A DNA stretch of 33,250 nucleotides from Limnohabitans sp. (lineage in GTDB: Bacteria > Bacteroidota > Bacteroidia > Flavobacteriales > Flavobacteriaceae), in contig JASGCW010000039.1 in NCBI GenBank assembly GCA_030053945.1, forward strand, positions 1 to 33,250, read 5' to 3'. The notes beneath the pieces are model-generated. The model was not told the DNA's origin. It saw only the letters and a list, made by a program, of their open reading frames with translations, and made no database searches. Below are positions 5,921 to 12,773 of this stretch, in pieces; within the stretch, counting starts at the first letter, position 1, and each line of letters begins with the position of its first letter. The position numbers were made by a program, and so were the translations under genes.

Positions 5921-7040
5921 TATTCCTATAATCTTCAAGCAGTTTCATTTGTTTTTTATGCCCCTTTTTAATTTGGGACTTATACGAACGAAACATCAAC
6001 GTATGCTGTATTTTTAGAAATGCAGGAAAAAAGTTTTCAAATTTAATTTTAGGAATTTGTAACGCTGCTTTAATTTGGTCATCAATGAGATAATTAGCGA
6101 TACTTTTATTAATTAAATCGACATTTTTATTCGCAAATTCTGATTTTAAATGTTTTACTGCGGTGTAATCATTGAGCAGCGAATTAGCCAATTTGATAGA
6201 GTCTTCATCTGGTTGTTCTTGGTATTTTGTCCAAAAGTAAAAAAAGTTTAAGGCTTCTTTTCGGTCATTCGGAATCAGTTCTTCAGGCACACCAAACAAC
6301 CAAGTGATATACTTCCATAAATGAAAGACACCTTTTTCTTCTTCGGGAGTATAAGTAAAATTCAACTTGTCTAATCCGTAAAGAAAATATACCGTAAAGG
6401 CAATATTTGTCGCAATCATATCAGCATGGTTGAGAGGCACACCATAAGTTGCTGCATCCCATTGAGGTACTCGTTTATGAATCATTACTCGAGATACAGA
6501 GTGTACCAACCGAGTTCGTATAGCCGCATTGAAGCGCATTTCTTGTGCGTTTTCGTAGGTTCGTGAAGCTTCAATCCAAAAATTTAGGGTATTGTATAAT
6601 CTAGTGCCAACACTTTTTTCTAAAGCGCCACTCATTACTAAAGGTTTGATAAGATTTGAAAAATTATACCCTCCTAACAGTGCAAAATTTTGCATAATCA
6701 TTAGACCTACTAAGCTGCTTCTTTGAATACACTTTGACCCCATTGCTATCAAAGAAAAATCCACCCAATCTGGCGGTGTAACCCATTTATTTCTAAAAGC
6801 AATAAAATTAGCTGGCAAAACATCTTCCGAAATTTTTCCGTGTAAATAACTTAAAATTTGACCAAATGTTCCTTCTTGTAACCAAATAGTCACTAATACA
6901 TCTACTTCGTGGTCGTATTCGTCAAATAAACAAGGATTGTATTCTAAGTCTAATTGATCAATCGAAATAGTCGCCCATTCTAAAAAATCTTTTCCGTTTC
7001 CTGATTCCCAAAACTCTTTGTTCTGCTGCTTTTCTTTCAT
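5901..7040 (-). CDS. Oxygenase MpaB/DUF2236 family protein (latex-clearing-protein-like)
   Basis: The 379-aa sequence has the hallmarks of the MpaB/Lcp haem-oxygenase superfamily. A helical body is followed by RTRLVHSVSRVMIHKRVPQWD (about 190-210, the conserved R-L-V-H segment with the candidate haem-ligand His), then GVPLNHADMIATNIAFTVYFLYGLDKL, then a WLFGVPEELIP segment. The family includes rubber oxygenase Lcp and fungal MpaB. The bacterial members of this type mostly have no known substrate. I see no signal peptide, so it is probably cytoplasmic. The final residues (NNVISDK) and the stop codon are encoded by a tandem repeat, so the natural C-terminus may have been replaced. It is monocistronic, with a palindrome (7137-7169) upstream. 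Confidence 0.8.
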   Translation of the reverse strand: MKEKQQNKEFWESGNGKDFLEWATISIDQLDLEYNPCLFDEYDHEVDVLVTIWLQEGTFGQILSYLHGKISEDVLPANFIAFRNKWVTPPDWVDFSLIAMGSKCIQRSSLVGLMIMQNFALLGGYNFSNLIKPLVMSGALEKSVGTRLYNTLNFWIEASRTYENAQEMRFNAAIRTRLVHSVSRVMIHKRVPQWDAATYGVPLNHADMIATNIAFTVYFLYGLDKLNFTYTPEEEKGVFHLWKYITWLFGVPEELIPNDRKEALNFFYFWTKYQEQPDEDSIKLANSLLNDYTAVKHLKSEFANKNVDLINKSIANYLIDDQIKAALQIPKIKFENFFPAFLKIQHTLMFRSYKSQIKKGHKKQMKLLEDYRNNVISDK

Positions 7041-7136
7041 CTTTTAAAAAAGCACTAAATTACGATTTATCCCAAAATAATTCAGAGTATTTTAACTACA
7101 AATGCTAGAAAAACCTGTAAAGTGATTTTGTATTTT

Positions 7137-7169
7137 ACACCAGACAGGTTTTAAAAATCTGTCTGGTGT
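7137..7169. repeat. Dispersed palindrome, copy 1
   Basis: The arms ACACCAGACAG (7137-7147) and CTGTCTGGTGT (7159-7169) flank a GTTTTAAAAAT centre. It is a slightly diverged version of the perfect palindrome at 8985-9016. It sits 21 bp after the metal-cluster operon ends and can act as its terminator. Confidence 0.75.
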
Positions 7170-7189
7170 TAAGAAAATAAACTTTCATC

Positions 7190-8005
7190 TTATTTTTGTC
7201 CTTTTAAATTAAAAAAGGTGTAATATAAATTAAAATAAACACCATTAGGAGCAGAGCGAACCATTGAATTTACGAGTTGCTGACGATAAGCAACATCAAT
7301 TCTTGCTTGGCTATTAAAAATAAACTGAATGGCAGGTACGATATCTAAAAATGATTTTCCGTTTTCGTTGATTGTTTGTCCTACTAATTCTATCATCAAA
7401 TTTATGTTGGTTTGTTTATAATTAGTGTATTTTTTGGGATACATCAACTTTCCAACAGAAAAAGTGAAATTAGTAGCATTGTTACCTATTGTGCTTGGAA
7501 ATTCATAATTAGGTTTATTGTCAAATGCTTTTTCAAAACTAACAGATGAACTTATCGCGACTTTCTTGATAAGTTTTGTAGCAATAATTCCAGTTTCAAA
7601 CCCAGTATTATGTCCCCAGGTTTCAAGCTGTTCTTGATGAATATCGGCATTATTTATACTATATCTCCCGTAAGCTGCCATTCTAAAATGACTGTTTAAA
7701 TCGTCTGAAGAATAAAAACGATATTTGGCCATTATACCACCTCCTTCGGTTACTATGGTGTTGCTTCTGTTACTAATGAAAGTTGTTCCTCGAAACATTA
7801 GATTTTTATTCAACCCATAAGTCACTTCGGGCATAAAATGATAATTGTAACCTTCTTCAAATTTTTCTTTAAAAAGCGATTGCATTACATTTACCCCCAA
7901 TGAATTAGCAGGTACATTACTCGCCGGATCAGTCACTACAAATAATTCTTGACTAAACCCTAACTCACATAGTAGGGTCGCAAACAATAAAAATAGCTTT
8001 CTCAT
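7190..8005 (-). CDS. Outer-membrane beta-barrel protein of the metal cluster, 271 aa
   Basis: A signal peptide ends near GFSQ (residues about 1-18). The mature protein shows alternating short strands with aromatic ends (FRGTTFISNRSN, MAKYRFYSSDD, FRMAAYGRYSIN, IDVAYRQQLV, VYFNLYYTFFNL) and ends on an aromatic-rich strand, as in outer-membrane barrels of Bacteroidota. No specific family is named. Its start codon overlaps the stop of the preceding HMA protein gene by one base (TAATG arrangement), so the two are translationally coupled. Being last in the metal-handling operon suggests an export or sensing role for metal ions. The exact function is unknown. Confidence 0.75.
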   Translation of the reverse strand: MRKLFLLFATLLCELGFSQELFVVTDPASNVPANSLGVNVMQSLFKEKFEEGYNYHFMPEVTYGLNKNLMFRGTTFISNRSNTIVTEGGGIMAKYRFYSSDDLNSHFRMAAYGRYSINNADIHQEQLETWGHNTGFETGIIATKLIKKVAISSSVSFEKAFDNKPNYEFPSTIGNNATNFTFSVGKLMYPKKYTNYKQTNINLMIELVGQTINENGKSFLDIVPAIQFIFNSQARIDVAYRQQLVNSMVRSAPNGVYFNLYYTFFNLKGQK

Positions 8006-8499
8006 TAGTTGCTAATTTTGATATGAAAATCGTCTTCATTATTTGCGGCATAGGTAGCTACTTCTTTTAGTAACTTGGTCATTTTTTTATATTCTTTTTC
8101 GGTCACATACCCTTTATCAAGTACCTGAAACTCCACTTGAGGAGCAGTGTCATTTGGCTTGCCATTTACTACTATATAAGATGGATTAGCGATAGTTCCG
8201 CTCTTTGTAGTAATTGTCAATAAACCAATAAAGAAACCTGCTTTTTCTACTTTTTCTTTAAAAATTCTTGGGCTTAACTGATTTTGTTCATTGAGAGTTA
8301 CTATAAATGTATTGGTATTCAAATCAGTTTCTACATTAGTCACCTCAGCAATGCTTTTTAATTGTTTGTTTATAGCATTTGAACACATCGAACAGGTTAA
8401 ACCTGTAGCTCTAATTTCTGCTTTAACTATTTGGGCATTTCCAACTAATGAGAACATTAAAACTCCCATTATAAATATTATTATATTTCTATTTTTCAT
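8005..8499 (-). CDS. Exported HMA metal-binding protein with extended C-terminus, 164 aa
   Basis: The signal peptide is residues about 1-22 (ending GNAQ). The HMA metal-binding loop GLTCSMCSNAI carries Cys36 and Cys39, followed by the usual beta-alpha-beta pattern to about residue 95. Typical HMA units have about 70 residues. Here about 70 more follow (SYIVVNGKPNDTAPQVEFQVLDKG), forming an unknown second domain. It should bind Cu(I) or another soft metal in the periplasm. It overlaps the TlpA-like gene upstream by 11 bp and the barrel gene downstream by one base, so all three belong to one transcript. Confidence 0.8.
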   Translation of the reverse strand: MKNRNIIIFIMGVLMFSLVGNAQIVKAEIRATGLTCSMCSNAINKQLKSIAEVTNVETDLNTNTFIVTLNEQNQLSPRIFKEKVEKAGFFIGLLTITTKSGTIANPSYIVVNGKPNDTAPQVEFQVLDKGYVTEKEYKKMTKLLKEVATYAANNEDDFHIKISN

Positions 8500-8971
8500 T
8501 TTTTATTATTTTATTTAATTCTTCTTCAGATGGGTTGATTGAAATAAGAATTCCTTCTTTATTGAATAAAAATTTTGAAGGCAATGCTTCTACTCCAAAA
8601 AGCACAGCCGATTTTGCTTCAAATCCATTGGGATCAATCAATTGAAGATACTTTATCTTATCTTTCAAAATGGCATTTTTCCATTTAGAAGGGTCTTTAT
8701 CTAAAGAGATTCCAACAATTTCAAATTTTGTTGTATCCAACTGATTGTAAAGTTTAACCAATTTTTTATTACCCGCACGACAAGGTGCACACCAAGATGC
8801 CCAAAAATCTATCAATAGGTATTTCCCATTAATTGATGCTATATTAATTTCTTTATCATTACTACTCTTTAGCAATACTGAAGGAATCTTGTCACCAACT
8901 TTGATTTGGGCATAAGTCGAAAAAGTGATTGCTACAAAAAGTAATATATAATATTGTATCAAATTTCTCAT
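8489..8971 (-). CDS. TlpA/ResA-like thiol-disulfide oxidoreductase, 160 aa
   Basis: After a signal peptide (about 1-21), the thioredoxin fold shows the active site WCAPC (Cys61, Cys64), the preceding LLIDFWASW strand, and the cis-Pro loop ALPSKFLF (Pro131). The segment KVGDKIPSVLLKSSNDKEINI is typical of TlpA/ResA/AhpC-TSA-type members. It acts outside the cytoplasm and probably keeps Cys residues of the neighbouring HMA proteins reduced or oxidised. The gene overlaps the HMA gene by 11 bp, and the palindrome 8985-9016 separates it from the next gene upstream, so a read-through operon is likely but could be attenuated there. Confidence 0.88.
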   Translation of the reverse strand: MRNLIQYYILLFVAITFSTYAQIKVGDKIPSVLLKSSNDKEINIASINGKYLLIDFWASWCAPCRAGNKKLVKLYNQLDTTKFEIVGISLDKDPSKWKNAILKDKIKYLQLIDPNGFEAKSAVLFGVEALPSKFLFNKEGILISINPSEEELNKIIKNEK

Positions 8972-8984
8972 AACTCTGATTTTT

Positions 8985-9016
8985 ACACCTGACAGGTTTT
9001 AAAACCTGTCAGGTGT
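8985..9016. repeat. Perfect 32-bp palindrome, copy 2
   Basis: The arms ACACCTGACAGGTTTT (8985-9000) and AAAACCTGTCAGGTGT (9001-9016) are exact inverted copies with no spacer. It lies between two genes of the metal cluster, 13 bp upstream of the TlpA-like start codon. A diverged copy lies at 7137-7169, so the three-gene unit 7190-8971 is bracketed by the pair. As RNA it would form a strong hairpin. Confidence 0.85.
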
Positions 9017-9025
9017 GTATTACTA

Positions 9026-9394
9026 TTATTCTTTTGTAGGGACTACTGTTTTTGCTGGTCGGTCATACTGACAACAACCGTGAAGATTGTTATACACCTC
9101 ATCTGGTGCTTGGAATTTTTCGCTGTCATAACCTACAGCGGCAATTCTTTTAAGAACTTCATCGACATTTGTTTTTGATGCGTTGTAGGTAATTGTTGCA
9201 ACTTTTGTTTCTGAATCCCATTTTACAATAGCAACCTTTTTTACACTTCCAGCTTTTTCAATTTTAGATTTGCACATTCCGCAGTTACCGAAAATTTTAA
9301 CTTGTTCAGTTTTTGCATTTTTAACTTGCGCATTGATGGTTGCTGATAACAATACAAAGATTGTTACCATTATTTTAACGAATGAATTTTTCAT
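9026..9394 (-). CDS. Exported HMA metal-binding protein, 122 aa
   Basis: A signal peptide ends near INAQ (about residue 23). The HMA loop GNCGMCKSKIE carries Cys38 and Cys41, followed by KVATITYNASKTNVDEVLKRIAAVGYDSEKF, the classic betaalphabeta ending of the MerP/CopZ-type fold. After that a short tail carries HGCCQYDRP (Cys107, Cys108), which recurs in Bacteroidota HMA proteins as I recall and may add a second metal site. The likely role is a periplasmic Cu or Hg chaperone. A promoter-like TCACTTTG on the minus strand (9414-9421) lies about 20 bp upstream, so this gene can start the transcript continuing into the TlpA-like gene. Confidence 0.85.
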   Translation of the reverse strand: MKNSFVKIMVTIFVLLSATINAQVKNAKTEQVKIFGNCGMCKSKIEKAGSVKKVAIVKWDSETKVATITYNASKTNVDEVLKRIAAVGYDSEKFQAPDEVYNNLHGCCQYDRPAKTVVPTKE

Positions 9395-9413
9395 TTTAAT
9401 AATGTTTTAGTAT

Positions 9414-9421
9414 CAAAGTGA
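9414..9421 (-). promoter_or_regulatory. -7 element of the HMA gene promoter
   Basis: TCACTTTG on the minus strand matches TAnnTTTG at 7 of 8 positions. A T-rich -33 region lies about 19 bp further upstream. It gives a leader of about 17 nt before the ATG at 9394. Confidence 0.4.
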
Positions 9422-9552
9422 TAGACTCTGATAGATTTTAAAATAATTTTGATGTAATTACGTAGGTTTATCTAAATATGATTTTGATTTAGAACTACAT
9501 AGAAGCAAAGAAGCTTCGATTTGACACACTTCTGGCTGTCAAAAAAAGGAAT

Positions 9553-9930
9553 TTAGCTTATTTTAGGTATAAGCCATATTGAGTAAAATCCTTCTGACAA
9601 TGAAGGAGAAATGTATGAAAATGTAACTTTTCTTACTGAAGAAAAATTAGGAATTACGTCTAATAATGAAGTTTGAGCTACAAAATGTATTGAAAAGATT
9701 TGAGAGGTTGGTGAACAACAACATTTTGAATGTTTGTTTTCTTCTTTACACCCTTTTTCTTCTTTTGAAGTATCATTACTACTCTTACAACAACTTTTCT
9801 TCTCTTTTGCAGAAGTAGTAATTTCTTTTTTACAGCATTGATCTTGTTTTGCACTACCACAAGCCAATACCGTATTAGACTTGAAAAGAAAGCCTAAAAC
9901 AATTAACAATGTGATATAGATTTTTTTCAT
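9553..9930 (-). CDS. Cys-rich exported lipoprotein, probable metal binding, 125 aa
   Basis: The N-terminus is a hydrophobic signal with a plausible lipobox (VLAC, Cys24). The next 50 residues are strongly charged and hold Cys pairs: QCCKK (32,33), SCCKS (47,48), GC (61) and CCC (70-72), nine Cys in 125 residues. The last 50 residues (from about 75) are Cys-free and more hydrophobic, ending WLIPKIS. The Cys-Cys clusters with Lys suggest soft-metal binding (copper or mercury) outside the inner membrane. It has its own promoter (TATATTTG, 9950-9957) and is followed by the HMA/TlpA operon on the same strand. No named family is recognised. Confidence 0.75.
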   Translation of the reverse strand: MKKIYITLLIVLGFLFKSNTVLACGSAKQDQCCKKEITTSAKEKKSCCKSSNDTSKEEKGCKEENKHSKCCCSPTSQIFSIHFVAQTSLLDVIPNFSSVRKVTFSYISPSLSEGFYSIWLIPKIS

Positions 9931-9949
9931 CTGTATGCTTAACTTCAGA

Positions 9950-9957
9950 CAAATATA
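9950..9957 (-). promoter_or_regulatory. -7 element of the Cys-rich lipoprotein gene
   Basis: TATATTTG on the minus strand is an exact TAnnTTTG match with a CTTTA element about 18 bp upstream. The predicted start lies near 9946, about 16 nt before the ATG at 9930. Confidence 0.55.
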
Positions 9958-10060
9958 GGTATATTTCTATAATTATAAAGTTGAAAATCAAATTTTAGAA
10001 AAATATTAAGAAATAGAATCCTTGTTCTACATTTGACAGATTTTTAATCTAAAACCCAAA

Positions 10061-10561
10061 TCATTCATCTGTTTCATCATCAGTTTCGCCAAAATCAAAA
10101 TCATCCCAATTTATGGGATCATTGTAATCATTCTCGCTCGGTGGAATAGCTCCAGGTGGATTAAACAATTCCCATTCGTCCCAAATATAATTAGTGGCAT
10201 CAAATGACTGTACCCAACTAATAAATAGCTGTCTGAACTCTTCTATTTCTTGTCGGATGAGATTTACATAATCTATATCTTTAAATGTTTCATCATATCG
10301 CAATCCTCCCACAAATACATATAAATCCATTGCGCATTTGCGAATTATGGCTGCATTTTGCATTCGTATGCTGTATAAATCACCTCCTTCTGCACCAGCA
10401 ATTTTTGCTGGAATTATCATTGCATCTTCACGCATCAGATTTCCTTGTGCTTGCAAAAAATCATTGTCTTCTGGAATCGTTTTTAATAATGCTTCAATCA
10501 AATCATAAATATGCATTGCTTTTGCATAAATAGGAATTTTCATCATTTTGTCTCTTGGCAT
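10061..10561 (-). CDS. Conserved helical protein with acidic tail, 166 aa, unknown
   Basis: A longer reading exists from a TTG at 10597. The ATG at 10561 (MPRDKMMKIPIYAK) is preferred, since I recall Flavobacteriaceae relatives beginning this way. The protein is helical (YAKAMHIYDLIEALLKTIPE, AAIIRKCAMDLYVFVGGL, LIRQEIEEFRQLFISWVQSF), and helix spacing fits a four-helix bundle. An EGGDLYSIRMQNAA segment and the motif NPPGAIPP precede a very acidic C-terminal tail (NDPINWDDFDFGETDDETDE) of the kind seen in DNA- or protein-mimic tails. It has no signal or membrane segment. The family appears conserved in Flavobacteriaceae, but I know of no function. Confidence 0.75.
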   Translation of the reverse strand: MPRDKMMKIPIYAKAMHIYDLIEALLKTIPEDNDFLQAQGNLMREDAMIIPAKIAGAEGGDLYSIRMQNAAIIRKCAMDLYVFVGGLRYDETFKDIDYVNLIRQEIEEFRQLFISWVQSFDATNYIWDEWELFNPPGAIPPSENDYNDPINWDDFDFGETDDETDE

Positions 10562-10678
10562 ACAATTTTCATTTGAATTCGTTGCACGAATATACAATAT
10601 GATTTTATAAAGATTTAGTTTATTGCTATTTTTAGTACCTTAGCGATTAGTAATAATTATTTGTTTGCTACTTAAAAA

Positions 10679-11500
10679 ATGAAAAACACTTTTAAATTCG
10701 TTTATCTTTTAATTTTCATTAACATCACTTTTTCTGCTTCAGCTCAAAAACCAAAAGGACCTGAAAGTATTGCATATGATGCAAAGACTAAAACATACTA
10801 TCTTTCTAGTATTTATGAGAATTTGATTTATGAGGTAAAAAACGACACCATAACAAACAAAATTGTAACCACCTCCCCTTCACTAGGTATTGGAATTTAC
10901 AACAATATACTTTACGCTGCGCATAATTACAAATCTGAAGATGATCAAATAAAGGGTTATGATTTAACTACTAAAAAAGAAGTTTTTTTTCTCACAATCC
11001 CGAAATCTTTACAGCTTAACGATATTGAGTTTGACCAAAAAGGAAATTTATTTGTAACAGACCGAAAGGACGATAAAGTCTATCAGGTTGATTTGCATAA
11101 TAAAACCTACACCATACTTACCTCAGAAATAAAAACTCCCAATGGATTGTATTTTGACCAAAAACAAAACCGTTTACTAATATGTAATACTGTGGAAAAA
11201 TCAACTATTTACTCTTATGACTTATCAAAGAAAATACTTTCTAGTTTATACACTACCGAACTACCTCATCTAGACGGTATCACTATGGATACTAAAAGAA
11301 ATATTTATGTATCTAGTTGGAGTCTAGATTGGAAAGAAAGTGCGATTTTTAAATTCATTCCTAATAATAACACTCCAATTATTTTCTTGAAAAACAACAA
11401 AGGAATGGCGGATATTACTTTTTCTAAAACCTTAAAAAGTATTCTGATAGCTAATATCTACGACAATTTATTTATAAAAGAACCTTTAAATACAAAGTAA
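10679..11500 (+). CDS. Exported SMP-30/gluconolactonase-like beta-propeller, 273 aa
   Basis: The signal peptide ends near SASAQ (residue about 23). The body has NHL/SMP-30-type blades: GPESIAYDAKTKTYYLSSI, LNDIEFDQKGNLFVTDRKDDKVYQVDL, TPNGLYFDQKQNRLLICNT, LDGITMDTKRNIYVSSW, MADITFSKTLKSILIANI. Each blade has the pattern small residue, then D, then xGNLFVTD. This is the fold of SMP-30/gluconolactonase and related six-bladed hydrolases, here exported. The substrate is unknown and it may be a non-catalytic propeller. A weak promoter-like TACCTTAG lies at 10636-10643. The gene converges with the one at 11502 with one base between stop codons. Confidence 0.82.
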   Translation: MKNTFKFVYLLIFINITFSASAQKPKGPESIAYDAKTKTYYLSSIYENLIYEVKNDTITNKIVTTSPSLGIGIYNNILYAAHNYKSEDDQIKGYDLTTKKEVFFLTIPKSLQLNDIEFDQKGNLFVTDRKDDKVYQVDLHNKTYTILTSEIKTPNGLYFDQKQNRLLICNTVEKSTIYSYDLSKKILSSLYTTELPHLDGITMDTKRNIYVSSWSLDWKESAIFKFIPNNNTPIIFLKNNKGMADITFSKTLKSILIANIYDNLFIKEPLNTK

Positions 11501-11501
11501 A

Positions 11502-12059
11502 TCAATAATACACCCTAAACCCTAAGGAATTACAAAGTGCATATTGTTTTTCGAATAAGGCTTCGGTGAGTTCGACTACATCTTCTATATCTTCGGTTAA
11601 CGAAAAATACAAATTATCTAAAGCAGTGCTAAAAACAGGAACAGTATTCACATAACCCGAAATCGCTTTTGCTCCAGTTATATCAAGGAAGTACTGGAAA
11701 GTTTCTTCTTCTAAATCCAGTTGAAGCGTGTTCGCAAAATGGATAATTTTTCCTTTGAGTTTGCCTTCAAAAAACTCGGCAATTTCTTCAAAACTATAGT
11801 AGTAATTGTCTATTTTGAGTTCGTTGCTTCTGCCTTCAGCAACCAAATAAATAAATGCATAATCTTTAAAATTACGATCTTCGTATAATAGTATACTTAT
11901 GTTTTCTTCAAACCCTTCGATACTGTCAAAGGTTTTATGCACATTTGTTATCCCATATTGCTTTGCCAAATTATACAATGACTGTACAATAGGACTTTTA
12001 CTTTCTACCGAACAATCTACCACCGATTCTAAACAATAAACATAATGATTCTGGGACAT
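11502..12059 (-). CDS. Conserved unknown protein, possibly an inactive CHAT/caspase-like fold, 185 aa
   Basis: The reading from MSQNHYVYC (ATG at 12059) is preferred over the longer one from 12128, which would overlap the divergent gene by 23 bp. A consensus TTG-N19-TAATTTTG promoter (12077-12106) supports it. The order of strands and helices is: YVYCLESV, then KQYGITNVHKTFDSIEGFEENI, then FAFIYLVAEG-like strand, EEIAEFFEGKLKGKIIHFANTL, ETFQYFLDITGAKAISGYV, SALDNLYF. This resembles caspase/CHAT proteins, where a strand ends in HG and another in AC. Here those positions read AEG and ANT, so it would be inactive. It matches what I recall as DUF6642. The fold is inference. Confidence 0.6.
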   Translation of the reverse strand: MSQNHYVYCLESVVDCSVESKSPIVQSLYNLAKQYGITNVHKTFDSIEGFEENISILLYEDRNFKDYAFIYLVAEGRSNELKIDNYYYSFEEIAEFFEGKLKGKIIHFANTLQLDLEEETFQYFLDITGAKAISGYVNTVPVFSTALDNLYFSLTEDIEDVVELTEALFEKQYALCNSLGFRVYY

Positions 12060-12076
12060 TTTAGTACATTTAACCA

Positions 12077-12106
12077 CAAAATTAAAAAATAATCTACTTT
12101 TATCAA
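12077..12106 (-). promoter_or_regulatory. Consensus promoter of the 11502 gene overlapping the divergent start codon
   Basis: On the minus strand, TTG (12106-12104) is followed by 19 bp and then TAATTTTG (12084-12077). The first base of the -33 trinucleotide is the A of the ATG of the divergent gene at 12106. The two genes therefore share a 46-bp interval, and a TACTTTTA box for the plus strand lies at 12095-12102. Confidence 0.55.
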
Positions 12107-12660
12107 TGTTACTCTTATCTGTTATCATTCACCCAAGTGACGAAATTATTGAAGAAGTAAGGCTAATGAAAGAGACCCTTGCCTCAAAAATAGGTTGGTA
12201 TCATAGCAAAAATTCATTGGCTCATATTACAATCAATGAATTGGAGACAAATGAAAGTGAATTGGAAAAAATCAAAAGAAAACTTTCAACTATTTCTCGG
12301 TATTTAAAAACTCAAGAGGTGATTTTTGATGATTTTGGAACTTTTCCTAATGGCGCTTTTTTCTTATCTCCTGATGTTGATTCTAGATTATATTTAAAAA
12401 ATACAATGCAGGATTTTCACAATTCTTTTGATTATAAAACCACGATCAAAAGTTCTGAACCACATATTTCTATTGGCAGAAAATTAACATTGGAACAAAT
12501 TGAAATAGGAAAAGCTTTATTTGAAAAACCGAATTTGTCATTCACTTGTAATCGGATAGCTCTTCGTTTATTTAATACCGAAAGAAGACAGTTTGATATT
12601 ATAGAAGAATACTCTTTTGGGAATGAGTGTAGAGGTGGCGAGCAAGGGGTTTTGTTTTAA
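12106..12660 (+). CDS. 2H phosphoesterase (2'-5' RNA ligase-like), 184 aa
   Basis: The LigT/2H signature appears twice: AHITI with His40 and PHISIGR with His120. The FFLSPDVDSRLYLKN and DEIIEEVRLMKETLA segments fit the duplicated betaalpha fold of this superfamily. Members cleave or ligate 2',5'-phosphodiester or cyclic phosphate bonds in RNA, and some are anti-viral 2',5'-oligoadenylate phosphodiesterases. The substrate here is unknown. The ending GGEQGVLF runs into a direct repeat, so the natural C-terminus is uncertain. The start at 12106 coincides with the predicted transcription start, so the message may be almost leaderless. It is divergent from the CHAT-like gene. Confidence 0.78.
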   Translation: MLLLSVIIHPSDEIIEEVRLMKETLASKIGWYHSKNSLAHITINELETNESELEKIKRKLSTISRYLKTQEVIFDDFGTFPNGAFFLSPDVDSRLYLKNTMQDFHNSFDYKTTIKSSEPHISIGRKLTLEQIEIGKALFEKPNLSFTCNRIALRLFNTERRQFDIIEEYSFGNECRGGEQGVLF

Positions 12661-12661
12661 T

Positions 12662-12701
12662 GGTGGCTTCGAGAACCTCAGCCACCGAGAACCTCAGCCA
12701 T
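12662..12701 (-). repeat. Diverged tandem copy of the REP-like repeat
   Basis: CGAGAACCTCAGCCA occurs at 12670-12684 and 12686-12700. On the minus strand GGTGGCTGAGGTTCTCGAAG is recognisably the repeat of 34-56 and 165-187. The ends GGTGGCT and AGCCACC (12662-12668 and 12680-12686) are inverted copies. It lies between a 2H gene and uvrA. Confidence 0.55.
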
Positions 12702-12744
12702 CGACAGAGCTTTATTTATATAATTCTTTTTAGGTTAAAAATAG

Positions 12745-12752
12745 TACCTTTG
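12745..12752 (+). promoter_or_regulatory. uvrA -7 element
   Basis: TACCTTTG matches TAnnTTTG exactly and lies 21 bp before the ATG at 12774. It supports ATG 12774 over the TTG at 12759, which would lie on top of the expected start of transcription. The -33 region is the T-run TTCTTTTT near 12724-12731. Confidence 0.6.
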
Positions 12753-12773
12753 TAAAAATTGACTTTTTACACA

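Noticed and set aside
10061..10597. Longer form of the helical protein from a TTG at 10597.
   Set aside because: The ATG at 10561 (MPRDKMMKIP) fits the family start I recall, and the extra residues look like read-through of the upstream region.
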